This document shows positions 1 through 9,269 of a DNA stretch of 64,000 nt, piece after piece (within the stretch, counting starts at the first letter, position 1; every line of letters starts with the position of its first letter). The notes beneath the pieces were generated by a model. It was not told where the DNA came from. It saw only the letters and a program-made list of their open reading frames with translations, and ran no database searches. Source of the DNA: JALYGY01 sp963800975 (GTDB taxonomy: Bacteria > Actinomycetota > Rubrobacteria > Rubrobacterales > Rubrobacteraceae); NCBI GenBank assembly GCA_963800975.1, contig CAWDDB010000019.1:62001-126000 (forward strand), read 5' to 3'. Both the position numbers and the translations under genes were made by a program.

Positions 1-73
1 ACAGCGAAGCACCCTGCCCCGCGACGCCGCCCTGCCCTCAGGTCGGCCGGGATGCCGGGGGCGAAAAGCCCTC

Positions 74-82
74 TGCTATACT
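74..82 (+). promoter_or_regulatory. Extended -10 promoter ahead of the metallophosphoesterase
   Basis: TGCTATACT fits the extended -10 form TGnTATAAT with one mismatch. No convincing -35 lies upstream, as is common for extended -10 promoters. It is about 38 bases before the ATG at 121, leaving room for the GGGGAGG ribosome site. Inference from sequence only. Confidence 0.45.
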
Positions 83-120
83 GATCGCGGCTGGTTCTTA
101 TCGAAAGCACCGGGGAGGAC

Positions 121-945
121 ATGAGCGCGCGCGACCGGTTGACGATCTGCCAGATCTCGGACATCCACTGCGGAAGTCCTTACTTTATCCCCGATCTTCT
201 GGAGCGTTCCATCCTCGAGATAAACGACCTGGATCCCGCGGCCGTCGTGGTCTCGGGTGACCTGACCAACGCGGGGTACCGCCAGGAGTTCGAGACCTCG
301 GCCGAGTACGTGCGGCGTTTCGACTGCGAGAACGTCATGGTCATCCCAGGCAACCACGACTCGCGCAACGTCGGCTACGTCCACTTCGAGCGGCTGTTCG
401 GGGAGCGCTACTCGTGCATAGACTTCGCGGACGCCGTCATGGTCGGGGTGGATTCCTCTGAGCCCGATCTGAACGACGGGCGGGTGGGTCGCGAGCACTA
501 CGAGTTTATCCGGGAGTCGTTCTCGGGGGCAGAGGACAGGCTCAAGATCTTCGTCATTCACCACCACCTGATCCCGATCCCAGGCACCGGCCGCGAGCGC
601 AACATCATATTCGACGCCGGCGACGTGCTGGAGCTCTTGGACGAGGTCGGGGCCGACCTCGTCCTCTCGGGGCACAAGCACGTGCCTTACTCCTGGAAGC
701 TCGAGAACATGTTCATCGTGAACGCGGGCACGGCCTCCACGACGCGCCTGCGCGGCAACACGCGTCCCTGCTACAACATAATCGAGATAGAGGACGGGCA
801 CGTCAGGGTGTTCCGCAAGTACCCCTTCAAGCAGCGGGAGCTCACCATAGACTTCGACTCGGAGACCCGTGAGTACTCGCGCTTCGAGGACAGGATCGAC
901 GCGGAGGTAGGTCTGGACTCCGAGGTCCCATTGCGCGGAGAGTAA
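121..945 (+). CDS. Calcineurin-like metallophosphoesterase
   Basis: A 274-residue protein with the ordered metal-binding motifs of the calcineurin-like phosphoesterase fold: DIH at residues 14-16, GDLTN at 46-50, GNHD at 77-80, a His-rich stretch in VIHHHL, and GHKH near residue 185. Proteins of this type hydrolyse phosphomonoesters or phosphodiesters at a two-metal centre. The substrate cannot be read from the sequence; cyclic-nucleotide phosphodiesterases of the CpdA/Rv0805 kind have this length and motif order. There is no signal peptide, so it is probably cytoplasmic. The ATG is preceded by GGGGAGG. The next gene begins within a few bases of the stop, so the two are probably co-transcribed. 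Confidence 0.88.
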   Translation: MSARDRLTICQISDIHCGSPYFIPDLLERSILEINDLDPAAVVVSGDLTNAGYRQEFETSAEYVRRFDCENVMVIPGNHDSRNVGYVHFERLFGERYSCIDFADAVMVGVDSSEPDLNDGRVGREHYEFIRESFSGAEDRLKIFVIHHHLIPIPGTGRERNIIFDAGDVLELLDEVGADLVLSGHKHVPYSWKLENMFIVNAGTASTTRLRGNTRPCYNIIEIEDGHVRVFRKYPFKQRELTIDFDSETREYSRFEDRIDAEVGLDSEVPLRGE

Positions 946-948
946 GTC

Positions 949-2271
949 CTGCGGGCTCTCTTCCTGATAGACGGCGAGCACTACCCGCCCGTCGTTATCG
1001 ACGCGATGGACACCGTGAAGGAGACCCTCGGCGCCGAAGGTGTCGCGGCGGCGTTCCTCGGCGGCACAGAGAAACTCAAGGAGGGCACCGACTACGGGTT
1101 GCCGCTGGTTAAGGGCGTGGATCCGGTGTCGGCGGTGGGCGAGGCCCTTTCCGGATACGAGGTTGACGTGGTCGTGGACCTCTCCGACGAGCCGGTGGTC
1201 GGTTACCGCGAGCGGATGCGGATAGCCTCGCTCGCGCTCGCTGCCGGCGCGCGCTACCTTGGAAGCGATTTCGAGCTAAGGCCGCCGCAGCTAAGCAAGG
1301 TGTCGACCAAGCCCGCTCTCGCCGTGGTGGGGACCGGCAAGCGGGTCGGCAAGACGGCGATCTCGGGGTATCTGGCGCGGCTGCTGTCGCGGGAGGGGTT
1401 CGACCCCGGCGTGGTCTCGATGGGGCGTGGGGGACCGCCGCACCCCGAGGTGATCGAAGGCCACAAGCTGGAGCTTGGGAGCGAGTACCTGCTAGAGGCG
1501 CTCGAGCGGGGGTCGCACGCGGCGAGCGACTACTACGAGACGGCGGCCCTGAGCAGGGTGACGACGGTCGGTTGCAGGCGCTGCGGCGGCGGGTTGGCCG
1601 GCGAGCCGTTCGTCTCGAACGTGCTCGAGGGGGCCGAGATAGCGAACACGCTCCAGACCGGCGTGACGGTTTTCGACGGCTCGGGGGCGGCGATACCCCC
1701 GGTCGAGGTCGATCGGCGGGTGCTGGTAGCGGGCGCGCATCAGGACCCCGAATACGTGGTCGGCTTTCTCGGCGCGTACAGGCTCCTGATCTCGGACCTG
1801 CTCCTCCTCACTATGAGCGAGGAGCCGATGGCCACGGAGCAGAAGGTGCGGGAGATCTTGGACGGGGCGCGGGAGGTGAACCCGGACCTGGCCGTGATCC
1901 CCGTGGTCTTCCGCCCCCGTCCGGTGGCGGAGATCGCGGGCCTGCGCGTGGCCTACGTCTCGACCGCGCCGGGGGCGGTGCTGGAAAAGCTTGCCGAGTA
2001 CCTGCAGGAGCGCTACGGGTGCGAGGTAGTCGCCACGTCGGGCAACCTCTCTGACAGGGGACGTCTGCGCGATGACCTCGCGGCGATGGGGGAGGCTGAA
2101 GCGTACCTGACCGAGATAAAGGCGGCCGCGGTGGATGTGGTTACACGCCAGGGGGCGGAGGAGGGGAAGCCAGTCGTCTACTGCGACAACGACCCGGTGG
2201 GCGAAGGACTCGACGGCGAGCTTCTCCGGATCGCGCGAGAGGCCACGGCCGCGGGTGGAAGCGCTGGTTGA
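949..2271 (+). CDS. Cyclic 2,3-diphosphoglycerate synthetase-like protein
   Basis: Recognised as the cyclic 2,3-diphosphoglycerate synthetase family, which in some methanogens uses ATP to cyclise 2,3-diphosphoglycerate into a thermoprotective solute. There is a P-loop GTGKRVGKT, about 109 residues after the ATG at 1006, and later cysteines in GCRRCGGG. The usual start codons give ATG 1006, but the same frame is open back to the stop at 943-945 and encodes LRALFLIDGEHYPPV, which looks like the conserved N-terminus. A CTG at 949 lies 6 bases after GGAGAG, so I place the start there; ATG 1006 is the conservative alternative (421 residues). Function in this organism is inference: stress solute or phosphate storage. 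Possibly coupled to the phosphoesterase upstream. Confidence 0.75.
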   Translation: MRALFLIDGEHYPPVVIDAMDTVKETLGAEGVAAAFLGGTEKLKEGTDYGLPLVKGVDPVSAVGEALSGYEVDVVVDLSDEPVVGYRERMRIASLALAAGARYLGSDFELRPPQLSKVSTKPALAVVGTGKRVGKTAISGYLARLLSREGFDPGVVSMGRGGPPHPEVIEGHKLELGSEYLLEALERGSHAASDYYETAALSRVTTVGCRRCGGGLAGEPFVSNVLEGAEIANTLQTGVTVFDGSGAAIPPVEVDRRVLVAGAHQDPEYVVGFLGAYRLLISDLLLLTMSEEPMATEQKVREILDGAREVNPDLAVIPVVFRPRPVAEIAGLRVAYVSTAPGAVLEKLAEYLQERYGCEVVATSGNLSDRGRLRDDLAAMGEAEAYLTEIKAAAVDVVTRQGAEEGKPVVYCDNDPVGEGLDGELLRIAREATAAGGSAG

Positions 2272-2671
2272 CCTGGTCAGGCCGGTGTATAATATGTGTG
2301 GTCGATAAAGCGGCCCGCCAGTACGATCCGCAGCGCCGCTCCGCACCATCTCGAAGATGACCTCGCCCGAGAGACGTTCGCGTCGTGTCGGGCACGGGAG
2401 GTTCGAAGGTTCGTCAGCGTGTCCGAATCACGCACATCCGCATCGCCTGAAGCCATCCAGTACGCGGCCACGAGCCAGCGCGTCGCGTATCTCATGGGTG
2501 GGGCCTCGACGCACCTGTTGGTGACGTATGTGGCGCCGTGTGTGGTAAGATTTGTGGACACCACCCACACCCCCAAGTCCGAGGCAGGGCTGCGGGGTTT
2601 CCAGATTTGACGAACGCAACCAGAGCAAGACCGCGGCATAGCCGCATTCGTAAACCGGGAGGAGAATTAGA
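2272..2671 (+). other. 400-base rho leader region with a candidate promoter
   Basis: No credible gene. A TATAAT lies at 2288-2293 with TTGACC at 2268-2273; the 14-base spacing is shorter than ideal. A second -10-like TAAGAT occurs near 2548. A long 5' leader before rho is common in bacteria, where Rho often terminates its own transcription in the leader; that role here is inference. A 104-codon open frame on the plus strand (2296-2610) has no family resemblance and no ribosome site and is not called. Confidence 0.4.
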
Positions 2672-4135
2672 GTGACCGAGTTGAGCACCCTCGAGCGCAA
2701 GCGGCTGAGCGATCTGCACCAGATCGCTTCGCAACTGGGCATAGAGCAGTACCGCAAGTACCGCAAGCCCGAGCTCGCGCAGATGATCTACAAGGTGGCC
2801 ACCGAGCAGGCGGCCGAGCAGGCGGCCGAGAGGCCTGACGGCGCCGTGGCTGTCGCGACCGAGCCCCCCGCCGCCAACGGAGAGAGCGCGACCGCGACGA
2901 TCCCGGAGCCGGCCGCCGAAGACGGGGCACCGGAAAGCCCCGTCGCAACCAAGCAGGCCCCCCAGCAGCAACGCCGCCAAGAGCCGCGTCAGGAGCCTCG
3001 CCAGCGGCAGGATCGCGGCGAGGAGCTTATCCAGACGGGCATCCTCGATGTGCTACCCGACGGGTTCGGCTTCGTCCGGACCAGCGGGTACAGCCAGAGC
3101 AAGGGCGACGTCTACGTCTCCACGAGCCAGATCAAGCGCTTCAACCTGCGTCGCGGGGACTACATCGTCGGCCAGATCCGGCCGGCCCGCGACGGCGAGA
3201 AGTACCCGGCGATGGTCCGCATCGAGACCATCAACGGCAAGGAGCCGCAGAAGGGCCGCTGGCGCCAGAACTTCGACGACCTGACGCCCCTGTACCCCGA
3301 GGAGCGTCTCCGCCTCGAGTGGAAGCCAAACGATATCGCCCCTCGCGTGATCGACCTCGTGGCCCCCATCGGCAAGGGCCAGCGCGGGATGGTCGTCTCC
3401 CCGCCCAAGGCCGGAAAGACGACGATCCTCAAGCAGATCGCGCAGTCCATCGTCGCCAACTACCCCGAGGTGAAGCTCATGGTGCTGCTCGCCGACGAGC
3501 GGCCCGAGGAGGTCACGGACTGGCAGCGCAGCGTGGAGCAGGCCGAGGTCGTGGCCTCGACCTTCGACCAGCCGGCCGACAACCACATAGCCGTGGCCGA
3601 GCTGGTGCTGGAGCGGGTCAAGCGTATGGTCGAGGAGGGCGAGGACGTCGTCGTGCTGCTCGACGGGATCACCCGCCTCTCCAGGGCGTACAACCTGGCA
3701 GCCCCTGCCAGCGGGCGCATTCTCTCTGGCGGCGTGGACTCCGCGGCCCTCTACCCGCCCAAGAAGTTCTTCGGCGCCGCCCGCAACATCGAGAACGGCG
3801 GGTCCCTGACGATCCTCGCCACGGCGCTGGTCGAGACCGGTAGCCGGATGGACGAGGTCATCTTCGAGGAGTTCAAGGGCACGGGCAACATGGAGCTCAG
3901 GCTCGACCGGAAGCTGGCGAACCGCAGGCTCTACCCGGCCATAAACATCGAGGACTCCTCGACGCGCAAGGAAGAGCTCCTGATGGAGTCGGGCGAGGCC
4001 CAGAGGGTCTGGCAGGTGCGGACCATCCTGAACACCCTCGAGCCGGCGGCGAAGCTGGAGCTACTGATCGCCAAGCTCAAGGAGACCAGGACCAACGCCG
4101 AGTTCCTGCGCGAGCTGCAGCGCGTGCGCGGCTAG
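2672..4135 (+). CDS. rho: Transcription termination factor Rho
   Basis: A 487-residue hexameric RNA helicase that ends transcription. The order is: Rho N-terminal helical domain (residues 1-45), a low-complexity Ala/Glu/Gln/Arg-rich insert (about 46-115), a cold-shock-type RNA-binding domain with GFGFVRTSGY, then the RecA-like ATPase with Walker A PPKAGKTT, Walker B VVVLLDGITRL, and the Q/R-loop region ending in FKGTGNMEL. The N-terminal insert is typical of high-GC actinobacteria and makes the protein longer than the roughly 420-residue E. coli form. The GTG start is preceded by GGGAGGAG. Confidence 0.97.
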   Translation: MTELSTLERKRLSDLHQIASQLGIEQYRKYRKPELAQMIYKVATEQAAEQAAERPDGAVAVATEPPAANGESATATIPEPAAEDGAPESPVATKQAPQQQRRQEPRQEPRQRQDRGEELIQTGILDVLPDGFGFVRTSGYSQSKGDVYVSTSQIKRFNLRRGDYIVGQIRPARDGEKYPAMVRIETINGKEPQKGRWRQNFDDLTPLYPEERLRLEWKPNDIAPRVIDLVAPIGKGQRGMVVSPPKAGKTTILKQIAQSIVANYPEVKLMVLLADERPEEVTDWQRSVEQAEVVASTFDQPADNHIAVAELVLERVKRMVEEGEDVVVLLDGITRLSRAYNLAAPASGRILSGGVDSAALYPPKKFFGAARNIENGGSLTILATALVETGSRMDEVIFEEFKGTGNMELRLDRKLANRRLYPAINIEDSSTRKEELLMESGEAQRVWQVRTILNTLEPAAKLELLIAKLKETRTNAEFLRELQRVRG

Positions 4136-4147
4136 CAGGATTTCCCC

Positions 4148-4172
4148 GGCGGGGCGGCGTCGCCGCCCCGCC
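4148..4172 (+). terminator. GC-rich hairpin downstream of rho
   Basis: A perfect 11-base-pair stem, GGCGGGGCGGC with GCCGCCCCGCC, and a 3-base loop, 12 bases after the rho stop. No run of T follows, so it may pause polymerase or protect the 3' end rather than act as a classic intrinsic terminator. Confidence 0.5.
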
Positions 4173-4228
4173 ACCTTTGCGCGCGTAATAGACTTTACGG
4201 CGGCGTCGGATCCGAGACGGAGGTGCGG

Positions 4229-4486
4229 ATGAAGAAGGATATACACCCAGAGTACAGGCCGGTGGTCTTCAGGGACAGGAGCGCGGACTTCGCTATCCTG
4301 AGCCGCTCGACGATCGAGACCGAGAGAACGGTGGAGTGGGAGGACGGCAACACCTACCCGCTGGTTGACCTGGACATCTCGAGCGCGAGCCATCCGTTCT
4401 ACACCGGCAGGCAGCGCATCGTCGATACCGGCGGCAGGGTGCAGCGGTTCGAGAACAGGCGCCAGGCCCGCAAGAACCGGCAGTAG
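4229..4486 (+). CDS. rpmE2: Ribosomal protein L31 type B
   Basis: An 85-residue large-subunit protein starting MKKDIHPEYRPVVF, with the WEDGNTYPLV and SSASHPFYTG blocks of type B L31. It lacks the CxxC zinc motifs of type A, as expected for the zinc-independent paralogue. A GTG two codons earlier (4223) is possible, but it overlaps the GGAGG ribosome site, so ATG 4229 is preferred. It lies between rho and the DUF1385/prfA genes, a common Gram-positive arrangement. Confidence 0.95.
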   Translation: MKKDIHPEYRPVVFRDRSADFAILSRSTIETERTVEWEDGNTYPLVDLDISSASHPFYTGRQRIVDTGGRVQRFENRRQARKNRQ

Positions 4487-4488
4487 CG

Positions 4489-5412
4489 GTGCCGCCCTTG
4501 AGGGTCGGTGGGCAGGCCATCATGGAGGGCGTGCTGATGCGCTCCCCCAACTTTTGGGGAATGGCCGTCCGCACGCCGACGGGGGAGCTCGACCTGCGGG
4601 CCGAGCGATTCCGCTCGATCACGCGCCGCAGCAAGCTCTTCAGGCTTCCCATCATCCGGGGAGCCCTCTCGCTCGGCGAGACGTTGTGGCTCGGCATGAA
4701 GGCACTGACCCTCAGCACCAACATAGCCCTTGGCGAGGAAGAGGATCTCTCGAAAAAGGAGATCGCCCTCACGCTCGGGTTCGCCGCGGTGCTGGGCGTC
4801 GGGCTATTCCTCGTGGCGCCGGTGCTCGGCACCAAGGGGATAGGGTCGCTGCTCGGCGAGAGCATCGAGAACCCGGTCCTCTTCAACCTGGTGGAGGGCG
4901 CGATCCGGATAGCGATCTTCGTCGCGTACCTTATCGGGATCACCCTGATCAGCAAAGACGTGAAGCGCTTTTTCGCGTACCACGGGGCGGAGCACAAGGC
5001 CATCAAGGTCTACGAGCGGGGCGAGGAGCTCGTACCCGAGAACGCACGCAAGCTGGACACGAGCCACGTCCGCTGCGGGACCAGCTTCGTGCTCTACGTC
5101 CTGGTCCTGAGCATCCTGGTCTTCTCGCTGCTCGGCGTTGAGGGCTGGCTGTTCATGGTCCTGAGCCGCCTCATAGTCATCCCACTGGTGGCGGGCATTG
5201 CCTTCGAGTTCATCATGTGGAGCGCGAGGCACCAGGAGAACTCGGTCGTGAAGGTGCTGATCTGGCCCGGGTTGCAGATGCAGAAGCTCACCACGCGCGA
5301 GCCGACAGACGACATGGTCGAGGTCGCCATGGCCTCGCTGAAGAAGGTGCTGTCGATGGAGAAAGAAGCAGAGATCGAGCCGAACGAGGCTACGAGCAAG
5401 CTGGTGATCTAG
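4489..5412 (+). CDS. DUF1385 family membrane protein (YqhQ-like)
   Basis: 307 residues beginning with the family signature VGGQAIMEGVLMRSP. Central hydrophobic segments (about residues 85-110 and 125-150) are followed by YHGAEHKAIK and more membrane segments (about 200-245). The HGAEHK block and cysteine in RCGTSF are characteristic of this uncharacterised family. It starts with GTG three bases after the L31 stop and is followed at once by prfA, a neighbourhood seen in many bacteria. Function unknown. Confidence 0.88.
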   Translation: MPPLRVGGQAIMEGVLMRSPNFWGMAVRTPTGELDLRAERFRSITRRSKLFRLPIIRGALSLGETLWLGMKALTLSTNIALGEEEDLSKKEIALTLGFAAVLGVGLFLVAPVLGTKGIGSLLGESIENPVLFNLVEGAIRIAIFVAYLIGITLISKDVKRFFAYHGAEHKAIKVYERGEELVPENARKLDTSHVRCGTSFVLYVLVLSILVFSLLGVEGWLFMVLSRLIVIPLVAGIAFEFIMWSARHQENSVVKVLIWPGLQMQKLTTREPTDDMVEVAMASLKKVLSMEKEAEIEPNEATSKLVI

Positions 5413-5417
5413 AAGCC

Positions 5418-6512
5418 GTGAACGACCAGATAATCAAGCTGGCCGAGGAGACGCTCGGCCGTTACAACGCGCTCACCGAGGAGCTGTCGGACCCTGGCAT
5501 CTTCTCGGATCAGCGGCGCTACCGCGAGGTCGCAAAGGAGCACGCGCGCCTCAGGCGCGGGGCCGAGATGTGCCAGGCCTTACTCGACTCGGTGACCGAG
5601 ATGCGCGAGGCCAGGGAGCTGGTTCCTACGGCCGAGACGAACGAAGAGCGGGAGTTCTTCGCGGACGAGGCCCGGGACGCCGAGGAGCGGGCGGAAGAGC
5701 TGGCAGAGCAGATAAGGGCGGAGCTTATCGACCGCGACCCGAACGACGACAAGGACGTCATCATCGAGATCCGGGCCGGGGCAGGCGGCGACGAGGCCGC
5801 CCTCTTCGCCGGGGAGCTGCACGACATGTACGCCCGTTACGCGGATCGTCTGGGCTTCAAACACCGCACCCTCGCCTCGAGCCCCGCGGAGGTGGGGGGC
5901 TACAGGGAGGTCTCGGTCGAGATCGAGGGCGACCGCGCCTACTCGGTCTTCAAGCACGAGGGCGGAACGCACAGGGTGCAGCGGGTGCCGAAGACGGAGA
6001 GCCAGGGCCGCATCCACACCTCGACGGCGACGGTGGCCGTGTTGCCTGAGGCCGAGGGCGTGGAGATCGAGATCAGCCCTGGCGACCTGGAGATAGACGT
6101 CTACCGCTCCAGCGGTCCGGGCGGGCAGAGCGTGAACACCACGGACTCCGCCGTGAGGATCACGCACAAGCCGACCGGCCTCGTCGTGACCTGTCAGAAC
6201 GAGAAGAGTCAGCTCCAGAACAAGGAGCAGGCCCTGCGCATTCTTCGGTCGCGGCTGCTCGAGCGTGAGATGCGCGAGCGCAGGGAGCAGGAGGGCGCCA
6301 TGCGGCTCGCGCAGGTCGGCACCGGCGACCGCTCGGCCAAGGTGCGCACCTACAACTTCCCCCAGGGCCGCATTACCGACCACCGCGTCGGCCTCACCTC
6401 GCACAACCTGGAGGCCACGCTTGGCGGCGACCTTGGCGAGTTCACCCAGGCCCTCGCGGCCAAGGAGCGCGCGGACAAGCTCGCTGCAGAGGCCGCCGGA
6501 ACTCCGGGCTAG
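5418..6512 (+). CDS. prfA: Peptide chain release factor 1
   Basis: 364 residues. Reads UAA and UAG stop codons and triggers peptide release. The GGQ motif is in SSGPGGQSVNT, preceded by the domain with IEIRAGAGGDEA and followed by the THKPTGLVV and QNEKSQ blocks. The frame is open further upstream inside the DUF1385 gene, but the N-terminus of the family fits GTG 5418 (MNDQIIKLAEETLGRY). It is separated from DUF1385 by 5 bases and followed by prmC, its modifying methyltransferase. Confidence 0.96.
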   Translation: MNDQIIKLAEETLGRYNALTEELSDPGIFSDQRRYREVAKEHARLRRGAEMCQALLDSVTEMREARELVPTAETNEEREFFADEARDAEERAEELAEQIRAELIDRDPNDDKDVIIEIRAGAGGDEAALFAGELHDMYARYADRLGFKHRTLASSPAEVGGYREVSVEIEGDRAYSVFKHEGGTHRVQRVPKTESQGRIHTSTATVAVLPEAEGVEIEISPGDLEIDVYRSSGPGGQSVNTTDSAVRITHKPTGLVVTCQNEKSQLQNKEQALRILRSRLLEREMRERREQEGAMRLAQVGTGDRSAKVRTYNFPQGRITDHRVGLTSHNLEATLGGDLGEFTQALAAKERADKLAAEAAGTPG

Positions 6513-6606
6513 AGCGGTTCTTGGAAGTTCCTTCCGAGATCCACGCTATCGGACATCGGGCCTCGGGATTGATCCCTCTCCTCCCGACGCAAAGCGGCGC
6601 ATCGAG

Positions 6607-7476
6607 GTGAGGTCCGGGGCTCGAGAGTCCGCGGGGCATGCGGCGCGGGACGCCGCCGCGAGGTTGCGGCAGGCCGGCGTACCGGAACCCGAAGCCTCGG
6701 CCGAGGTTCTCCTCTCGGAGTTGCTTGGCATCGGGCGCGGCGAGATAGCGCTTTACGACGAGCAGTTGACCGCGGATCAGGCCGGAGTTTACGAAGCCTG
6801 GATCTCCCGCCGCCTCGCGCGCGAACCCGTGCAGCGTATCCTCGGGTACGCGTACTTCAGGAACTTGCGGTTGCACCTGAACGCGGACACCCTTATCCCA
6901 AGGCCAGACACCGAGAGCGTGGTGGAGCTGGCGCTGGAGCGGGTGGATCTGCGCGGGGGCTCCTGCAGGGTGCTCGACATCGGGACGGGCTCCGGCGCCA
7001 TCGCGATCTCCATCGCCCAGGAACGCCCGGCTTGCGAGGTTCATGCCACCGACGTCTCGGAGAACGCGCTCGCGATCGCCAGGGAGAACGCCGAAACAAA
7101 CGGAACTACGGTGCGCTTCCACACGGCCGACGTGACCGCGGGGCTGGGCTCCTTACGCGGAGCCGTCGATCTCCTTGTCTGCAACCCGCCTTACGTGGAC
7201 GAGGCATCCGCCGAGCGTCGCCTCGCTCCGGAGGTGCGCGAGTGGGACCCGCCGGCCGCGCTCTTCAGCGGCGCCGACGAGTACGATTTTTTCCGGCGCA
7301 TCTTTGTGGGCGCGCCGGAGCTCTTGCAGTACGATGCCGACGTAGTGCTCGAGATTGGCGACGGACAGGCCGAAGCGGTCATGGATCTAGGAGAGCGCGC
7401 CGGTTTCGTACCGATCGAGACCAGACCTGACTTGGCCGGCTCGCCCCGGGCAGTGCTCCTGGGCTGGAAAAGATGA
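6607..7476 (+). CDS. prmC: Release factor glutamine methyltransferase
   Basis: 289 residues. Methylates the Gln of the GGQ motif of release factors using S-adenosylmethionine. An N-terminal helical domain precedes the Rossmann methyltransferase with VLDIGTGSGAIAIS and the catalytic NPPY in VCNPPYVDE. The start is uncertain: GTG 6607 is the best in-frame choice near the expected N-terminus, with GAGG abutting it; the frame stays open into prfA. It overlaps tsaC by four bases (ATGA). Confidence 0.93.
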   Translation: MRSGARESAGHAARDAAARLRQAGVPEPEASAEVLLSELLGIGRGEIALYDEQLTADQAGVYEAWISRRLAREPVQRILGYAYFRNLRLHLNADTLIPRPDTESVVELALERVDLRGGSCRVLDIGTGSGAIAISIAQERPACEVHATDVSENALAIARENAETNGTTVRFHTADVTAGLGSLRGAVDLLVCNPPYVDEASAERRLAPEVREWDPPAALFSGADEYDFFRRIFVGAPELLQYDADVVLEIGDGQAEAVMDLGERAGFVPIETRPDLAGSPRAVLLGWKR

Positions 7477-8060
7477 CCAGGAAGGCATCCCCTGAGGAGG
7501 CTGCCACGGCTGTGCGGAGTGGCAAGGTGGTGCTAGTCCCAACCGAGACCGTCGTTGGCCTCGTCGCGGCGACGGGAGGTCTCGACCGAATACGCCAGAT
7601 CAAGGGCCGCGACGCGGACAAACCGATCGCGTTGCTGTGCTCCTCGGCCGAGGAGGCCTTCGCGCTCGCCGCGAACGTTCCTCCGGTGGCGCTGGAGCTG
7701 GCCTCGCGTTATTGGCCTGGTCCTCTAACGGTGGTCCTGGACGGCATCGGCGGAGGGACCGTGGGGCTGAGGGTGCCGAGGGGCAAGGCGGTGCGAGCCT
7801 TGCTTGCCGCTTGCCGCGAACCGCTCTACGCGACCAGCGCCAACCCCGCCGGTGAGCTCGCACCCAGGGGACTAGATGAGGTAGACCCCGGGGTGTTGGA
7901 GGCGGCGGATCTGGTTGTCGAGGGCGAACCGGGTAGCGGTGAAGCCTCGGCCGTCGTGGACCTGTCCGGCGGTGGGGTGCGACTACTGCGCGCTACAAGA
8001 GATATGTCCGAGGAGAGGCTGGCCCGGGTTTCTTCGGATGGCGGCTGGCAGTCGGGGTGA
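7473..8060 (+). CDS. tsaC: L-threonylcarbamoyladenylate synthase (TsaC/Sua5/YrdC)
   Basis: 195 residues. Makes threonylcarbamoyl-AMP from threonine, bicarbonate and ATP for t6A37 modification of ANN-decoding tRNAs. Shows the YrdC signature: PTETVVGLVA, the KGRDADKPIAL block, WPGPLTVVL, and LYATSANPAGE. There is no C-terminal Sua5 domain, so it is the short TsaC type. The ATG overlaps the prmC stop, implying translational coupling. Confidence 0.93.
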   Translation: MTRKASPEEAATAVRSGKVVLVPTETVVGLVAATGGLDRIRQIKGRDADKPIALLCSSAEEAFALAANVPPVALELASRYWPGPLTVVLDGIGGGTVGLRVPRGKAVRALLAACREPLYATSANPAGELAPRGLDEVDPGVLEAADLVVEGEPGSGEASAVVDLSGGGVRLLRATRDMSEERLARVSSDGGWQSG

Positions 8061-8145
8061 ATCGCGGTGCTCGCCACGGCGGCGTGGCCGCGAAGGTGGC
8101 ACCACACACGTCCTGCTCAACTTCGAACTCACGAAAGGAATCGTC

Positions 8146-9169
8146 GTGGCCCTGACCGAGCTCTATTTGCGCTCGTATCCCATCCCCGATGGTTTGCAGG
8201 CCCACGCGGCCGCGGCGGAGGAGGACGGCTGGGATGGGATCCTCTTCACCGACATCCAGAACCAGGCCATGGACGTTATTGGGTCCCTGTACCTTGCGGC
8301 GTCGGCCACCTCTCGGCTCAAGCTCGGCACCGCTGTAACCAACCTGGTAACCCGCCACCCGGCGGTCGTGGCATCGACCTTCGCCACGCTCCACCACGTC
8401 TCCGGGGGGCGAGCCCACCTCGGCGTTGGTAGGGGAGACAGCGCCCTCGAGCTGATCGGAATCACGCCACCGTCCGCGGCCGATTTCGAGCACCGTCTCG
8501 AGTACCTCCAGGGCTACCTGCGCGGCGATCCGGTGGACATCGGGGGTGGCACGACGAGCCGTATCTCCTGGCTGCCGCTCGAAGGAGAGTCGAAGGTGCC
8601 CATCGACGTGTTCGGCTCCGGGCCGCGCGTACTGGGCGTTGGCTCGCGGGTCGGGGACAGGCTCACCGTTGCGGTGGGCGCCGAGCCCGAACGGGTCGGC
8701 GTGGGCTGTCAGAACCGCGCGCCAATCGCGTGAGGCCGCCGGTCTCGACCCCGCGGCCTTCGATGTGGGCGCTTTCGTGGTAGTCGGCGTCGGCACCGAC
8801 CGGGAGTCGCTCGACGAGCTCGTCAGGGCCAACGCGAGCATCTCGGCCCACTTCCAGCGCGGAGTAACGTCGTCGCTCCCGAAGCCCGATGCCGCCGTGG
8901 TCGAGGAGGTGACGGCTCACTACGACTACTACCACCACGGGCTCGAGCACGCCCCCCAGTCCGAGGACCTCCCCGACGACTTTCTGCGGCGGTTCTGCGT
9001 CATCGGATCCCCGGACCAGTGCGTCGAACGTCTCCGCGGGCTGGTCGACCTTGGCCTGTCGCACCTGGTCATCGTCGGTGGGTCGCGCGACATCGACGCC
9101 ACCGTGCGGGAGCGCTCCGACCACCTGGTCGCCAAAGAGGTGCTGCCCGCCCTGCGGACGCTTGTTTAG
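8146..9169 (+). pseudogene. LLM-class flavin-dependent oxidoreductase, interrupted by a frameshift
   Basis: Two overlapping frames together encode a luciferase-like (F420- or FMN-dependent) TIM-barrel oxidoreductase of about 340 residues. The first (8146-8733) has ALTELYLRSYPIPDG, DGWDGILFTDIQNQ and GVGRGDSALELIG. The second carries EAAGLDPAAFDVGAFVVVG through the C-terminal GSPDQCVERLRGLVDLGLSHLVIVG. Frames switch around 8698-8701, where removing one base joins ERVG to WAVRTARQSREAAG. The GTG start at 8146 is preceded by AAAGGAA. Either a sequence error or a recent pseudogene. Substrate unknown. Confidence 0.82.
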
Positions 9170-9269
9170 GGATCGCCTGACTCCCCCAGGCCGAGGTTGC
9201 GGCTGGGCCAGCGGCTATCTAGAGTTGTGTTGCCTGGCGTAGCGTCCAACGTAAGGAGTCGGCGTCTAC

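Noticed and set aside
76..981. Long minus-strand open frame opposite the metallophosphoesterase
   Set aside because: Shadow of the real gene in GC-rich DNA; no family motifs and no ribosome site. Many similar shadows in the window were treated the same way.
2296..2610. 104-codon ORF in the rho leader
   Set aside because: No ribosome site and no protein-like pattern; more likely an untranslated leader.
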